64,000 nucleotides of DNA from Streptococcus sanguinis SK1 = NCTC 7863 (GTDB lineage: Bacteria > Bacillota > Bacilli > Lactobacillales > Streptococcaceae): positions 1 through 64,000 of the forward strand of contig NZ_GL878508.1 in the NCBI RefSeq assembly GCF_000194945.1. Direction: 5' to 3'. The translations under genes were made by a program, and so were the position numbers. How positions within the stretch are numbered: the first letter of the stretch is position 1; each line of letters begins with the position of its first letter. The notes under the pieces are model-generated. The model saw only the letters and a list, made by a program, of their open reading frames with translations, had not been told where the DNA came from and did not search any database. Positions 18,405 to 29,018 of the stretch are shown piece after piece.

Positions 18405-18884
18405 ATGAAAATAAAACTTGTAACAGTTGGAAAACTGAAAGAAAAATATTTAAAGGATGGAATTGCTGAATACATGAAGCGTCTCAATCGATTCTGCAAG
18501 GTGGAAATGATTGAGCTAGCGGATGAAAAAACACCTGATAAAGCTAGTGATTTAGAAAATCAGCAGATTCTTAAAAAAGAAGGAAATAAAATTCTGGCTA
18601 AAATCAATGAGCGTGAATTTGTTATTGCTTTGGCAATTGAAGGAAAGCAATTTCCGTCAGAAAAGTTTAGTCAGATCATGATGGATACTACAGTGCGTGG
18701 CTTTTCTGATATCACTTTTGTTATCGGCGGAAGTTTAGGTTTATCTCCTGCAGTAAAAAAACGGGCAAATCTTCTAATGAGTTTTGGCAAATTAACGCTA
18801 CCTCATCAACTGATGCGTCTTGTTTTAATAGAGCAAATCTATCGAGCTTTTATGATTCAGCAGGGGAGTCCTTATCATAAGTAA
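18405..18884 (+). CDS. rlmH: RlmH, 23S rRNA pseudouridine-1915 N3-methyltransferase
   Basis: A 159-residue SPOUT-class enzyme acting on helix 69 of 23S rRNA in 70S ribosomes. The knotted SAM-binding segment [17 protein letters not shown] and the conserved C-terminus [19 protein letters not shown] are intact. It stands between htrA and tRNA-Arg/comCDE, the conserved mitis-group position. Confidence 0.96.
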   Translation: MKIKLVTVGKLKEKYLKDGIAEYMKRLNRFCKVEMIELADEKTPDKASDLENQQILKKEGNKILAKINEREFVIALAIEGKQFPSEKFSQIMMDTTVRGFSDITFVIGGSLGLSPAVKKRANLLMSFGKLTLPHQLMRLVLIEQIYRAFMIQQGSPYHK

Positions 18885-18926
18885 TCTTGACGGCAATCCT
18901 ATTTTCTGATAGAATGAGATAGTATT

Positions 18927-19000
18927 GGTCTCATAGCTCAGCTGGATAGAGCATTCGCCTTCTAAGCGAACGGTCGCAGGTTCGAATCCTGCTGAGATCA
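18927..19000 (+). tRNA. tRNA-Arg (TCT)
   Basis: A 74-nt cloverleaf with anticodon stem TTCGC/GCGAA and loop CTTCTAA (anticodon TCT), T-arm GCAGGTTCGAATCCTGC, and acceptor GGTCTCA/TGAGATC. No CCA is encoded. It lies immediately upstream of comCDE, as the equivalent tRNA does in other mitis-group genomes. Confidence 0.96.
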
Positions 19001-19014
19001 GAAATGTAAAAAAT

Positions 19015-19047
19015 GCGAAATATTTTACAATATTTCGTGTTTTTTTC
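19015..19047 (+). terminator. Terminator of tRNA-Arg
   Basis: CGAAATATT and AATATTTCG form a stem, followed by GTGTTTTTTTC. It isolates comCDE from the tRNA. Confidence 0.8.
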
Positions 19048-19068
19048 TTCTATTTTTTTGGTATAATG

Positions 19069-19135
19069 TCATTTTGGGGATAAAAAATGACATTTCAGGG
19101 AAAATTGTCACTAACTCTTTCTATTTTTCTATAAT
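19069..19135 (+). promoter_or_regulatory. comCDE promoter with ComE-type direct repeat
   Basis: TCATTTTGG (19069-19077) and ACATTTCAG (19090-19098) are 12 bp apart, matching the ComE site architecture of mitis-group streptococci. TATAAT at 19130-19135 is the likely -10, 31 bp after the repeat. ComE would activate its own operon here. A second TATAAT at 19062-19067, upstream of the repeat, may be incidental. Confidence 0.75.
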
Positions 19136-19180
19136 GATAAATGTAAGGTGACTTACAAGATAAAAAGATAGGAGATAGTT

Positions 19181-19288
19181 ATGAAAATCTATTCTTTTCA
19201 AATTGCTGCAAATAGCAATTCACTTGTTCAAACCTTTTGGGATTTAAGAGGTGTTCCAAATCCATGGGGTTGGATTTTTGGAAGATAA
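19181..19288 (+). CDS. comC: ComC, competence-stimulating peptide precursor lacking a Gly-Gly leader
   Basis: A 35-residue precursor whose last 15 residues, DLRGVPNPWGWIFGR, are the S. sanguinis pheromone. The first 20 residues end QTFW and contain no Gly-Gly cleavage site, unlike other mitis-group ComC, so processing by a ComA-type C39 peptidase is not predicted. The SD GGAG precedes the ATG. It sits 27 bp before comD and 80 bp after the ComE-type repeat. This is a gene too short for ordinary ORF calling. The identity is strong from the pheromone sequence and the context. Confidence 0.95.
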   Translation: MKIYSFQIAANSNSLVQTFWDLRGVPNPWGWIFGR

Positions 19289-19315
19289 GAATTTTAAAGT
19301 TTAGGGGAGAAATTT

Positions 19316-20650
19316 ATGTCACTTGAAATAATTGGATTAATTATTCATCCTTTTATTAATGTAGCTGCATTTTTAGTGATTTTATCAAAAATCACTAAAA
19401 TTAAGCATACTCGCTTTTTTGTAGCTGTTTGCTTTGGTCTTGAGATTATAGTTCCGTTTATAATTGCTTTTTTAGGACACATATTTTCATTTTCTAGCAC
19501 AATTCCATCATATACACTGTCATTTTTTCTCCCTCTATTTTTAGTTTGGTATTTTTGTAGAGTTGAAAAAATTAAAAAATATCAATCTTTCTTACTTTCC
19601 TTCTTTTTATGTCTGTCAATTGATAGTTCTACTACTTTCTTTTCTGTTATTATTTCATCTGTTTTAGGAGATGATTTTGTAGCTCAGTACATGGGCTTGT
19701 TTCTGACATGTATCAACTTAATATCCTTGTTCTTTATGGTAAAGGTTATTGATATTTTTGATTTCAGAATAGATTATCTTAAAAGAAGTTTCTTTAAATC
19801 TCAGATTCTGATGATTAGTAGTTTATATGCAATGAATTGGCTGATTTTAAATCTCTCTCACTGGATTAGTAATATAAAGCATTTCAACAGTTTTAGCAGT
19901 ATGATTGCTACTATTTGTTTCTTGGCCTTTCTTTCTACCTTGGTGACATTCAAGGACAGCCGTGAGAAATACGAGAAAGAAGAGCGTTTGCGTCAAAAAG
20001 AATCTGAACAGCTTCGACTTCAGGAATATACTGATGAAATTGTGAGATTGTACTATGAAATCAAAGGATTTCGTCATGATTATGCTAGCATGTTGACGAG
20101 TATGCAAGTGGCTATTCAAACTGGAGATATCAAGGAAATTGAGCACATTTATCAAGAGGTCTTGGCTGATGCAAATTTGAACCTGCGTTCAGATAAATAT
20201 ACAGTTTTTGATTTGAATAATGTAGGAGATTCAGCTTTAAGGAGTGTCATGACTGAGACAATCTTTCAAGCGCGTGAACATCAGATTCAGCTGACTTTTG
20301 AAGTTAAGGATAAAGTGGAACGCCTTCCAATCAAGTTGTTAGATCTGGTCAGAATTGCTAGTATTTTATTAAATAATGCTATTGAGAGTGCCATTGACAG
20401 CCTGGAAAAAATTGTCCATGTTTCTCTGGTTCAACTGGATGATAGAACCATTTTTGTTGTTCAAAATTCTCGTAAAGAAGGAAAATTGGATTTGGAAGAA
20501 CTATATCAGCCAGAGTTTTCAACTAAAGGAGAAAATAGAGGCTACGGATTGAATAACATCAAGGAAATTTTAGATAGATATGAATTTATCACTCTTGATA
20601 CACAAATTGAGCCAAGCAATTTTACACAGATTTTAACAATTAGGAGATAG
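19316..20650 (+). CDS. comD: ComD, competence-pheromone sensor histidine kinase
   Basis: A 444-residue HPK10-family kinase. Six or so hydrophobic segments fill residues 1-210 and form the pheromone sensor. A coiled coil rich in Glu/Arg (214-240) leads to the phosphoacceptor His254 in FRHDYASML. The ATP-binding lid shows LNNAIESAIDS (N-box), VVQNSRK and GENRGYGLNNI (G-box). It phosphorylates ComE on binding the peptide from the adjacent comC. Confidence 0.96.
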   Translation: MSLEIIGLIIHPFINVAAFLVILSKITKIKHTRFFVAVCFGLEIIVPFIIAFLGHIFSFSSTIPSYTLSFFLPLFLVWYFCRVEKIKKYQSFLLSFFLCLSIDSSTTFFSVIISSVLGDDFVAQYMGLFLTCINLISLFFMVKVIDIFDFRIDYLKRSFFKSQILMISSLYAMNWLILNLSHWISNIKHFNSFSSMIATICFLAFLSTLVTFKDSREKYEKEERLRQKESEQLRLQEYTDEIVRLYYEIKGFRHDYASMLTSMQVAIQTGDIKEIEHIYQEVLADANLNLRSDKYTVFDLNNVGDSALRSVMTETIFQAREHQIQLTFEVKDKVERLPIKLLDLVRIASILLNNAIESAIDSLEKIVHVSLVQLDDRTIFVVQNSRKEGKLDLEELYQPEFSTKGENRGYGLNNIKEILDRYEFITLDTQIEPSNFTQILTIRR

Positions 20651-20655
20651 AATTT

Positions 20656-21420
20656 ATGAAAGTGTTAGTTTTAGAGGATACCGTATCTCATCAAGTCAGG
20701 ATGGAAACGACATTAGCAGAAATTGCTGAGGAACTTGGAATTGACATCCAGGTTCAGGTTACAGGAAAAATCAAAGAATTCAAAAAATATATTGAAAATG
20801 GAGACGTTAACCAGCTTTATTTTTTGGATATTGACATTAAGGGGGAGGAAACAAAAGGGCTGGAAGTAGCTCAATTTATCCGTCATCATAATCCTTATGC
20901 CATTATAGTTTTTGTAACCTCAAAATCTGAATTTGCTACTATGACTTTTAAATATAAAGTATCAGCACTTGATTTTATCGATAAAGATATCAACAATGAT
21001 GCTTTTAAAAATAGAATCAAAGACAGTATTCTTTACACTAAGAGTACACTAATTGAAAATACCAATATGGTAGATTATTTTGAATATAGTTATCGTGGCA
21101 ATGATGTTCGAATGCCTTATAACGATATTTTGTATATCGAAACGACAGGGAGCTCTCATAAACTTCGGATTGTCGGTAAAAATTTTCTCAAGGAGTTTTA
21201 TGGAACGATAACAGATATTCAAGAAAAAGATCAGCAATCTAAACGATTTTTTTCACCCCATAAATCTTATTTGGTTAATATTGGCAACATTGTTGATTAT
21301 GACAAGAAAAATCGAGAAATTATTTTTTACGAAAATCATCGCTGTCCGGTCACTCGTTTAAGAGTGAAATATCTGAAAGATATTTTCGAAAATAGAGGGA
21401 AAAGAGTTGACAAAGCTTAA
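20656..21420 (+). CDS. comE: ComE, competence response regulator
   Basis: A 254-residue regulator with a receiver domain (about 1-125), phosphoacceptor Asp58 in FLDIDIKG, and a C-terminal LytTR DNA-binding domain (about 135-245; VDYFEYSYRGNDVRMPY, FFSPHKSYLVNI). It binds 21-bp-period direct repeats such as those at 19069 and 689. It starts 5 bp after comD. The -35 of the downstream tRNA promoter is inside its last codons. Confidence 0.96.
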   Translation: MKVLVLEDTVSHQVRMETTLAEIAEELGIDIQVQVTGKIKEFKKYIENGDVNQLYFLDIDIKGEETKGLEVAQFIRHHNPYAIIVFVTSKSEFATMTFKYKVSALDFIDKDINNDAFKNRIKDSILYTKSTLIENTNMVDYFEYSYRGNDVRMPYNDILYIETTGSSHKLRIVGKNFLKEFYGTITDIQEKDQQSKRFFSPHKSYLVNIGNIVDYDKKNREIIFYENHRCPVTRLRVKYLKDIFENRGKRVDKA

Positions 21421-21465
21421 AAACCTGATATAATGGAATATGTTCTGAAAGAGAGCATACCATAT

Positions 21466-21537
21466 GGTCCGTTGGTCAAGGGGTTAAGACACCGCCTTTT
21501 CACGGCGGTAACACGGGTTCGAATCCCGTACGGACTA
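21466..21537 (+). tRNA. tRNA-Glu (TTC)
   Basis: Same 72-nt sequence as the tRNA at 862-933, with anticodon TTC and acceptor GGTCCGT/ACGGACT. Cotranscribed with tRNA-Asn. Confidence 0.97.
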
Positions 21538-21542
21538 TATTA

Positions 21543-21616
21543 TCCGGCATAGCTCAGTTGGTAGTAGCGCATGACTGTTAATCATGATGTCGTAGGTTCG
21601 AGTCCTACTGCCGGAG
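21543..21616 (+). tRNA. tRNA-Asn (GTT)
   Basis: A 74-nt cloverleaf with anticodon GTT. Acceptor TCCGGCA/TGCCGGA differs from the copy at 783-856 by a compensated base-pair swap. Confidence 0.97.
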
Positions 21617-21620
21617 CTAG

Positions 21621-21645
21621 AGACACTCCTAGTGGGTGTTTTTTT
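21621..21645 (+). terminator. Terminator of the tRNA-Glu/tRNA-Asn unit
   Basis: ACACTC pairs with GGGTGT (one G-U pair), followed by a run of seven T. Confidence 0.75.
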
Positions 21646-21657
21646 ATTGTTCAAGAA

Positions 21658-21697
21658 AAGGCCTTCACTAGCATTTTAATGAAGAGCCTTATTTTTT
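21658..21697. terminator. Bidirectional terminator, end of yfhO
   Basis: AAGGC-CTTCA pairs with TGAAG-a-GCCTT; the minus strand follows with TTTTCTT (yfhO side) and the plus strand with ATTTTTTTAT. Confidence 0.7.
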
Positions 21698-21728
21698 TAT
21701 ATTGGTAAGGATCTGTTTTTTGATATAT

Positions 21729-24314
21729 TTATATTCTCTGTCGTTTCCTACGTAGAAAATTATAGCAAACAAATAAGATTATGCCAGATATGAAGGCAAT
21801 GCCACCTTCTTTCAGTCCATTAGGAATGAAAGTGAGGACAACATTTCCTTCTCCTTTTTTCACATCTAATTTCATAAAGCCATTTTGAGCTCGTTTTAGC
21901 GTGACAGGCTTCCCGTTCAGAGTGGCTGACCATCCCTTATCATAAGGAATGGTAAAGAATAATGAAGTATCCTTTTCCGCTCTATAGTTTGTTTTTACTG
22001 TGTTTAAATCAGTAATTGTGGAAACGGGCTGCTCTTTTAATTTTTGAATGACATTTTGATATTGCTCAGTATTAACGGCAAAAAATTCTGGCGTATCAAA
22101 AGAAACTGTCGAATTGTCTGGGAATGTAAAGCGAATAGATACTGTTTGACTTTGACTGAAATAGCCAGCATTAAAGAAAGGAAAAACATTATTAGTTGTA
22201 TAACGTTCTGTAAAGTTGTTGACAGTAATGTCAATATCTGTCTGTTCATCATTACTAAAATCAATCCCAGCAACATTAACATATAGTTGACTGTTAGCAG
22301 GTACATTGACAGTATAGATTACACTAGCAAAGCTTGTATTGTTTTCTCTGTCAACATCCACAGTCACTCTGTTACCAATTTGCTTGACATTTTCATTAGT
22401 AGTTATAGCATCTACTTTATCATAATATTTAAAATCAAAGCCAGTTAATTGATTCAAAAATTCTGTTTGATTATCTAGGGTCAAATTTGTAAACTTGACA
22501 TCCTGATAAACATCATTGGTCAGAAAAGCTAAACCAAGTGCAGCATCATTTTGGTAGAGAGACATTTCTTTTTCAGTTTTCTCAGGAAGAAAACCAAATT
22601 TTTGAGGATCTGTTTCAGATAGATTGTAGCGAACACCAAAAATACTGTCCATTAAAATACTGTTGTTTTGATAACGGAGATTCAGATTTGTTCCTGCTGA
22701 TTTAAAACCAAGTTTATCTAAAGTAGAACTTGCCTGAGTATTTCGAACAGATGAGAATTGGGAAATTCCATTGTAGTTGAATTTCATACTGTCATTTCCC
22801 GTTTGTGGATTCAATCTTTCAGTTCTAAAAAAGTCAATATTTTCCTTTTTGGAATAATTGACAAGCTTGTCAATCTCGTCAAGGTGACTGGCATATGAAG
22901 AACGAGTGGCAAATACCCATTCTTTAGCAATTCCTCCAACTTGATAATAGGAATTAAGCGACAATTCAAAAGTAACAAAGAAAAGCAAGACAGGGAGAAT
23001 GATTTTTGTTTGAATCGAAGATTTTGCTAAGACAAAGCTAATCAAGAGATAAGCCAGCAGAAATTCTAATGTTAGAATATAATTCTCAGGACCCAAAAAG
23101 TCATACTGTTTTCTCTGAATAAACGTCATAATGAATCCGAGGCTGAGCAAAGTGAAACTAATGGCAACATTCATTACTTTCACATCTTTCCAACGATTTA
23201 AAGTTTCAGCAGCCATATAGATAACTACCAGAGAAAATAACCAAGAATAACGGTGAAGAAACATGTTCGGAGCATGCATTCCCTGCCAAAGTAAGTCTAA
23301 ATATTGAAGATAAAAACTAGCTATGAAAACTGCAATGAGTAAAAAGTAGAAAAGTTTCACGTGAAACTTAACAGATTTTAAGGTGAAAAATAAGATAGCC
23401 AGAATCAATGGGAAGGTGCCGACATAAATCATAGGGATAGAACCATACTTGGTTGTATCAAAACTGCCAATAAAATTTTTAGCAAACACATCTAAGAACC
23501 AACTTTTTTCTGTCAGCAAAGAAGAAACTTTTGTCAAGGTTTCACCATGAGTACTTATGTCTAGGTAAGTTGGCAGAATCATGATTAGGCTAGTCAGACC
23601 TGCTAAAGCAGATACGATTGTAAAGTCAAGTAAACTTTTAATTCTATTTTTGAAATCCCAAGATAATTGAAGAAGGTACCAAAAGACCAAAAAGATTGCC
23701 ATCATATATCCAAAATAATAATTTTGGATGAAGAGAATTGACAGTGTTGTAAAGTATAGTACGCTTCCTTTTCCAGTTATCAACCTATGTAAACCTAGAA
23801 TAATTAAAGGTGCAAGGATAAATACATCCAGCCAGGTTTTAATTTCCAATTGACTGACTGAAAAACTCATTAAAGAAAATGAGGTCGAAAGAGTGATGAT
23901 GAGTAAAGCTGGAATCTTTTTAAATATTCCTTTGACACTGATAAAGGCAGAGAGTCCAATTAATCCAAACTTGATTAAGGTAAATAGATAGACGGCATCT
24001 GGCATTGATTTCAAATCAAAGAAATAAACCAAGGGAGATAAGAAGCTACCTAAATAATAACTGGATAAAGCATAGAAATTCTGCCCAAGTCCACTGGAGA
24101 AAGTATAGAAAATACTATCTGTGCCATGAAGGATATTTCTTAGGTTGGTGTCAAAAATGACATACTGATGAAAACCATCACCAAGCAAGGGAGACGTTTC
24201 GCTATTCCAGTAAATTCCGTACATCAAGTAGACAAAGAACATGATGAAAAATGGAAGAAAGAAGGCACAAAAATAAGGCCAATTTTTTTTAAAATATTCT
24301 TTAATGTGATTCAT
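21729..24314 (-). CDS. YfhO-family polytopic membrane protein
   Basis: An 861-residue protein of the YfhO family (GT-C glycosyltransferase-like). About 12 hydrophobic helices fill residues 10-460, starting YFCAFFLPFFIMFFVYLMYGIYW. A large extracellular beta-rich C-terminal domain covers about 480-830, and a last helix (GGIAFISGIILFVCYNF) ends with basic residues. The first-loop segment SPLLGDGFHQY contains the Asp expected in GT-C folds. Homologues add sugars to lipoteichoic acid or glycolipids in some Firmicutes. The acceptor here is unknown. It is monocistronic and carries a parS-like site. Confidence 0.85.
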   Translation of the reverse strand: MNHIKEYFKKNWPYFCAFFLPFFIMFFVYLMYGIYWNSETSPLLGDGFHQYVIFDTNLRNILHGTDSIFYTFSSGLGQNFYALSSYYLGSFLSPLVYFFDLKSMPDAVYLFTLIKFGLIGLSAFISVKGIFKKIPALLIITLSTSFSLMSFSVSQLEIKTWLDVFILAPLIILGLHRLITGKGSVLYFTTLSILFIQNYYFGYMMAIFLVFWYLLQLSWDFKNRIKSLLDFTIVSALAGLTSLIMILPTYLDISTHGETLTKVSSLLTEKSWFLDVFAKNFIGSFDTTKYGSIPMIYVGTFPLILAILFFTLKSVKFHVKLFYFLLIAVFIASFYLQYLDLLWQGMHAPNMFLHRYSWLFSLVVIYMAAETLNRWKDVKVMNVAISFTLLSLGFIMTFIQRKQYDFLGPENYILTLEFLLAYLLISFVLAKSSIQTKIILPVLLFFVTFELSLNSYYQVGGIAKEWVFATRSSYASHLDEIDKLVNYSKKENIDFFRTERLNPQTGNDSMKFNYNGISQFSSVRNTQASSTLDKLGFKSAGTNLNLRYQNNSILMDSIFGVRYNLSETDPQKFGFLPEKTEKEMSLYQNDAALGLAFLTNDVYQDVKFTNLTLDNQTEFLNQLTGFDFKYYDKVDAITTNENVKQIGNRVTVDVDRENNTSFASVIYTVNVPANSQLYVNVAGIDFSNDEQTDIDITVNNFTERYTTNNVFPFFNAGYFSQSQTVSIRFTFPDNSTVSFDTPEFFAVNTEQYQNVIQKLKEQPVSTITDLNTVKTNYRAEKDTSLFFTIPYDKGWSATLNGKPVTLKRAQNGFMKLDVKKGEGNVVLTFIPNGLKEGGIAFISGIILFVCYNFLRRKRQRI
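23353..23368. other. parS-like ParB-binding site inside yfhO
   Basis: AGTTTCACGTGAAACT is a perfect 16-bp palindrome with the invariant GTTTCACGTGAAAC parS core, about 7.5 kb from the dnaA-parB spacer. Confidence 0.9.
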
Positions 24315-24329
24315 ATTTCTTATATAGAA

Positions 24330-24357
24330 AGAGGCAGAAACGTTGTTTCATGCCTCT
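24330..24357 (-). terminator. Hairpin after the ABC-F gene
   Basis: AGAGGCAGAAAC pairs with GTTTCaTGCCTCT (one bulged A) around GTT. On the minus strand it is followed by TTTCTATAT, so it probably ends the ABC-F transcript before yfhO. Confidence 0.6.
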
Positions 24358-24389
24358 GTAAAGCTTTGTAAATATAAATTGACAAGGAA

Positions 24390-26012
24390 TTAATCTTTCC
24401 AAAGTTCCTTGACTTTTGCCTGAACTTCCTGATTTTCCAAGAATTCATCATAGGTTTCGTCAATGCGGTCAATCACACCATTTTTAGACAGGACAATGAT
24501 ATGGTTGGCTAAGGTTTGAATAAATTCATGGTCGTGACTGGCAAAAATAATGGATCCTTTGAAGTTTTTTAAGCCATCATTTAAGCTGGAGATTGATTCC
24601 AAATCTAAGTGATTGGTTGGATCGTCCAAGACTAAAACGTTGGATTTAAGCAACATCAACTTAGATAGCATAACCCGAACTTTTTCTCCTCCTGACAAGA
24701 CATTGACAGACTTGTTAACCTCATCTCCAGAGAAAAGCATGCGTCCAAGGAAACCTCGAAGGAAGGTGTTGTCATCCTCTTCTTTGCTAGCAAATTGACG
24801 CAGCCAGTCAAGGATTGATTCACCACTAGCGAAGTCCCGAGAATTATCTTTTGGCAGGTAAGATTGACTGGTTGTGACACCCCACTTGACAGTTCCTTCA
24901 TACTCAATATCACCCATCAAAGCACGAATCAAAGCTGTTGTTTGGATATCGTTTTGGCCAATCAAAGCTGTTTTATCGCCAGGACGTAAAATGAAGTTGA
25001 TATTATCAAGAATAGTTTCTCCATCTATCTTGACAGAAAGGTTTTCCACCGTCAAGAGATCATTACCTATCTCACGTTCTGCTTTGAAGCTAATAAATGG
25101 GTATTTACGGCTAGATGGAACAATTTCTTCTAACTCAATCTTGTCAAGCATCTTTTTACGGGAAGTTGCTTGTTTTGATTTTGAAGCATTGGCAGAAAAG
25201 CGAGCAACAAACTCTTGAAGTTGCTTGATTTTTTCTTCTGCTTTGGCATTTCGGTCAGCTAGAAGCTTAGCCGCTAGTTCACTTGATTCTTTCCAGAAAT
25301 CATAGTTTCCGACATAGAGCTTGATTTTTCCAAAGTCAAGGTCGGCCATATGAGTACAGACTTTATTCAAAAAGTGACGGTCGTGAGATACAACAATAAC
25401 TGTATTGTCAAAATCGATAAGAAAGTCTTCCAACCAAGTAATAGACTGGATATCCAAACCGTTAGTTGGCTCGTCCAGAAGTAAGACATCAGGTTTACCA
25501 AAAAGGGCTTTAGCTAAGAGTACTTTAACCTTGTCTCCGTTAGAGAGCTCGCTCATATTTTGGTAGTGAAGATCTTCAGGGATATTGAGATTTTGCAATA
25601 ATTGTGAGGCTTCACTTTCAGCTTCCCAGCCACCTAGTTCAGCAAACTCTCCCTCAAGTTCAGCCGCACGTACACCATCTTCATCAGAAAAATCAGGCTT
25701 CATATAAATAGCATCTTTTTCTTTCATGATGTTGTAGAGATGTTCATTTCCCATAATTACGACATCAATAGCCCGTTCTTCTTCATAGTCAAAGTGGTTC
25801 TGGCGAAGGACTGAAAGACGTTCATTTGGTCCTAGAGAAATGTGGCCTGTTGTTGGCTCGATATCGCCAGCTAAAATTTTTAAAAAGGTTGATTTTCCAG
25901 CACCGTTAGCTCCAATCAATCCATAAGTATTTCCTTCTGTAAATTTGATGTTGACTTCATCAAACAATTTTCGGTCACTGAAACGCAGTGATACGTCTGA
26001 TACTGTAAGCAA
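24390..26012 (-). CDS. ABC-F ATPase, YkpA/YbiT type
   Basis: A 540-residue soluble protein with two ABC domains and no membrane part, of the ABC-F class that acts on ribosomes. The first nucleotide site is canonical (GANGAGKST, LSNGDKVKV, LLLDEPTNGLD). The linker (about 240-310) is the charged P-site tRNA-interaction motif. The second site looks degenerate: the P-loop reads GQNDIQTT, without the Lys, and Walker B reads LVLDDPTNHLD with Asp in place of the catalytic Glu, although its signature LSGGEKVRV is intact. It is a housekeeping translation factor rather than an obvious resistance protein. It is divergent from trpS. Confidence 0.88.
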   Translation of the reverse strand: MLTVSDVSLRFSDRKLFDEVNIKFTEGNTYGLIGANGAGKSTFLKILAGDIEPTTGHISLGPNERLSVLRQNHFDYEEERAIDVVIMGNEHLYNIMKEKDAIYMKPDFSDEDGVRAAELEGEFAELGGWEAESEASQLLQNLNIPEDLHYQNMSELSNGDKVKVLLAKALFGKPDVLLLDEPTNGLDIQSITWLEDFLIDFDNTVIVVSHDRHFLNKVCTHMADLDFGKIKLYVGNYDFWKESSELAAKLLADRNAKAEEKIKQLQEFVARFSANASKSKQATSRKKMLDKIELEEIVPSSRKYPFISFKAEREIGNDLLTVENLSVKIDGETILDNINFILRPGDKTALIGQNDIQTTALIRALMGDIEYEGTVKWGVTTSQSYLPKDNSRDFASGESILDWLRQFASKEEDDNTFLRGFLGRMLFSGDEVNKSVNVLSGGEKVRVMLSKLMLLKSNVLVLDDPTNHLDLESISSLNDGLKNFKGSIIFASHDHEFIQTLANHIIVLSKNGVIDRIDETYDEFLENQEVQAKVKELWKD

Positions 26013-26162
26013 TGTCTTTCTCCTATATATATAATCTTCTTCATTTTACTAGAAAACAGAACTTTTTTCAAATAATTCTGAGATAAAAACTAAAAACCTG
26101 AGCAAAAAGAAAAAAGAGAATAGAATGAACTAAGATTTTTAGGTTTTACAGCCAGAATAGTT

Positions 26163-26205
26163 TGTCAATTAAGTTTACAAATATTGTAAAGGGATGTCAA
26201 TTAAG
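26163..26205. repeat. Direct repeats flanking an inverted repeat, ABC-F/trpS spacer
   Basis: TGTCAATTAAG occurs at 26163-26173 and 26195-26205, 32 bp apart (three helical turns), and between them lies TTTACAA-ata-TTGTAAA (26174-26190). The symmetric layout in a divergent promoter region suggests a regulator site, but none is recognised. Confidence 0.45.
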
Positions 26206-26264
26206 CTATAAAAACTGGAATTTTCGCTTTTTTCTAGAAACTTCTTTCTCATTTTCATTGAAAA

Positions 26265-26273
26265 TGATATAAT
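26265..26273 (+). promoter_or_regulatory. Extended -10 of trpS
   Basis: TGATATAAT, an extended -10 (TGn plus TATAAT), about 28 bp before the trpS ATG; no good -35. No T-box-like leader fits in the short 5' region. Confidence 0.65.
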
Positions 26274-26301
26274 GAACTCATTATAAATTGAGGAGTAATA
26301 A

Positions 26302-27327
26302 ATGACTAAACCAATTATTTTAACAGGAGATCGTCCGACAGGAAAATTGCATATTGGTCATTATGTAGGAAGTTTACGGAACCGCGTGCTTTTGCAGGAT
26401 CAGGGTAAATATGAGATGTTCGTATTTTTGGCTGATCAGCAAGCTTTGACAGATCATGCAAAGGATCCTCAGAAAATTGTTGAGTCTATTGGTAATGTAG
26501 CTTTAGATTATCTAGCAGCTGGATTGGATCCTAAAAAAGTAACTATTTTTATTCAAAGTCAGATTCCTGAGTTGGCAGAGTTGTCAATGTATTATATGAA
26601 TTTGGTGTCATTGGCTCGTCTTGAACGCAATCCTACTGTCAAGACAGAAATTGCGCAAAAAGGATTTGGGGAAAGTTTACCGACTGGATTTTTAGTTTAT
26701 CCAATTTCTCAAGCAGCGGATATTACTGCTTTTAAAGCTAATTTTGTACCAGTAGGACATGATCAAAAGCCTATGATTGAGCAGACTCGGGAGATTGTTC
26801 GATCCTTTAACAATGCTTATCAGACAGATGTTTTGGTAGAACCGGAAGGGATTTATCCTGAAAATGAAGCAGCTGGACGTTTGCCTGGTTTGGATGGCAA
26901 TGCTAAGATGTCTAAGTCTCTCAATAACGGTATTTATCTGGCAGATGATATGGATATTCTGCAAAAGAAAGTTATGAGCATGTATACAGATCCTAATCAT
27001 ATCAGAGTGGAAGATCCTGGAAAAGTTGAGGGAAATATGGTCTTTCACTATCTGGATGTTTTTGGCCGCCCAGAAGATGCTGCTGATATTGCTGCAATGA
27101 AAGAGCATTATCAAAGAGGTGGTCTGGGAGATGTCAAAACCAAACGCTATCTGTTAGAAATTTTAGAGCGAGAGTTAGGTCCGATTCGTGAGCGTCGTGT
27201 GGAGTTTGCTAAAGATATGGGACAGGTCTATCAGATGCTGCAAGAAGGATGTGATAAGGCTCGTCAAACTGCCTCTCAGACTCTTTCAGAAGTGAAGTCT
27301 GCGATGGGGATTAATTACTTTAAATAA
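26302..27327 (+). CDS. trpS: TrpS, tryptophanyl-tRNA synthetase
   Basis: A class Ic synthetase of 341 residues that charges tRNA-Trp. The HIGH-type motif is [11 protein letters not shown] near residue 14 and the KMSKS loop is AKMSKSLNN near 207. AdSD is GAGGAG before the ATG. It is monocistronic. The family normally has two forms in some streptococci; only this one is in the window. Confidence 0.97.
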   Translation: MTKPIILTGDRPTGKLHIGHYVGSLRNRVLLQDQGKYEMFVFLADQQALTDHAKDPQKIVESIGNVALDYLAAGLDPKKVTIFIQSQIPELAELSMYYMNLVSLARLERNPTVKTEIAQKGFGESLPTGFLVYPISQAADITAFKANFVPVGHDQKPMIEQTREIVRSFNNAYQTDVLVEPEGIYPENEAAGRLPGLDGNAKMSKSLNNGIYLADDMDILQKKVMSMYTDPNHIRVEDPGKVEGNMVFHYLDVFGRPEDAADIAAMKEHYQRGGLGDVKTKRYLLEILERELGPIRERRVEFAKDMGQVYQMLQEGCDKARQTASQTLSEVKSAMGINYFK

Positions 27328-27408
27328 CGAACATTATTGATTATAAATTACAAAAACTATCGTTTTTAGTTTTAAAAATGATGGTTTTTATTTTTTGTAT
27401 AATAATGA

Positions 27409-29014
<1,606 letters not shown>

Positions 29015-29018
29015 AAAA

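Larger units (their letters stand above)
21425..21620 (+). repeat. tRNA-Glu/tRNA-Asn inverted repeat, right copy
   Basis: Counterpart of 779-972 in opposite orientation. The promoter TTGACA (21407-21412), 16 bp, TATAAT (21429-21434) has its -35 within comE. Homology runs from this -10 to the GGAGCTAG after tRNA-Asn, then stops. Confidence 0.85.
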
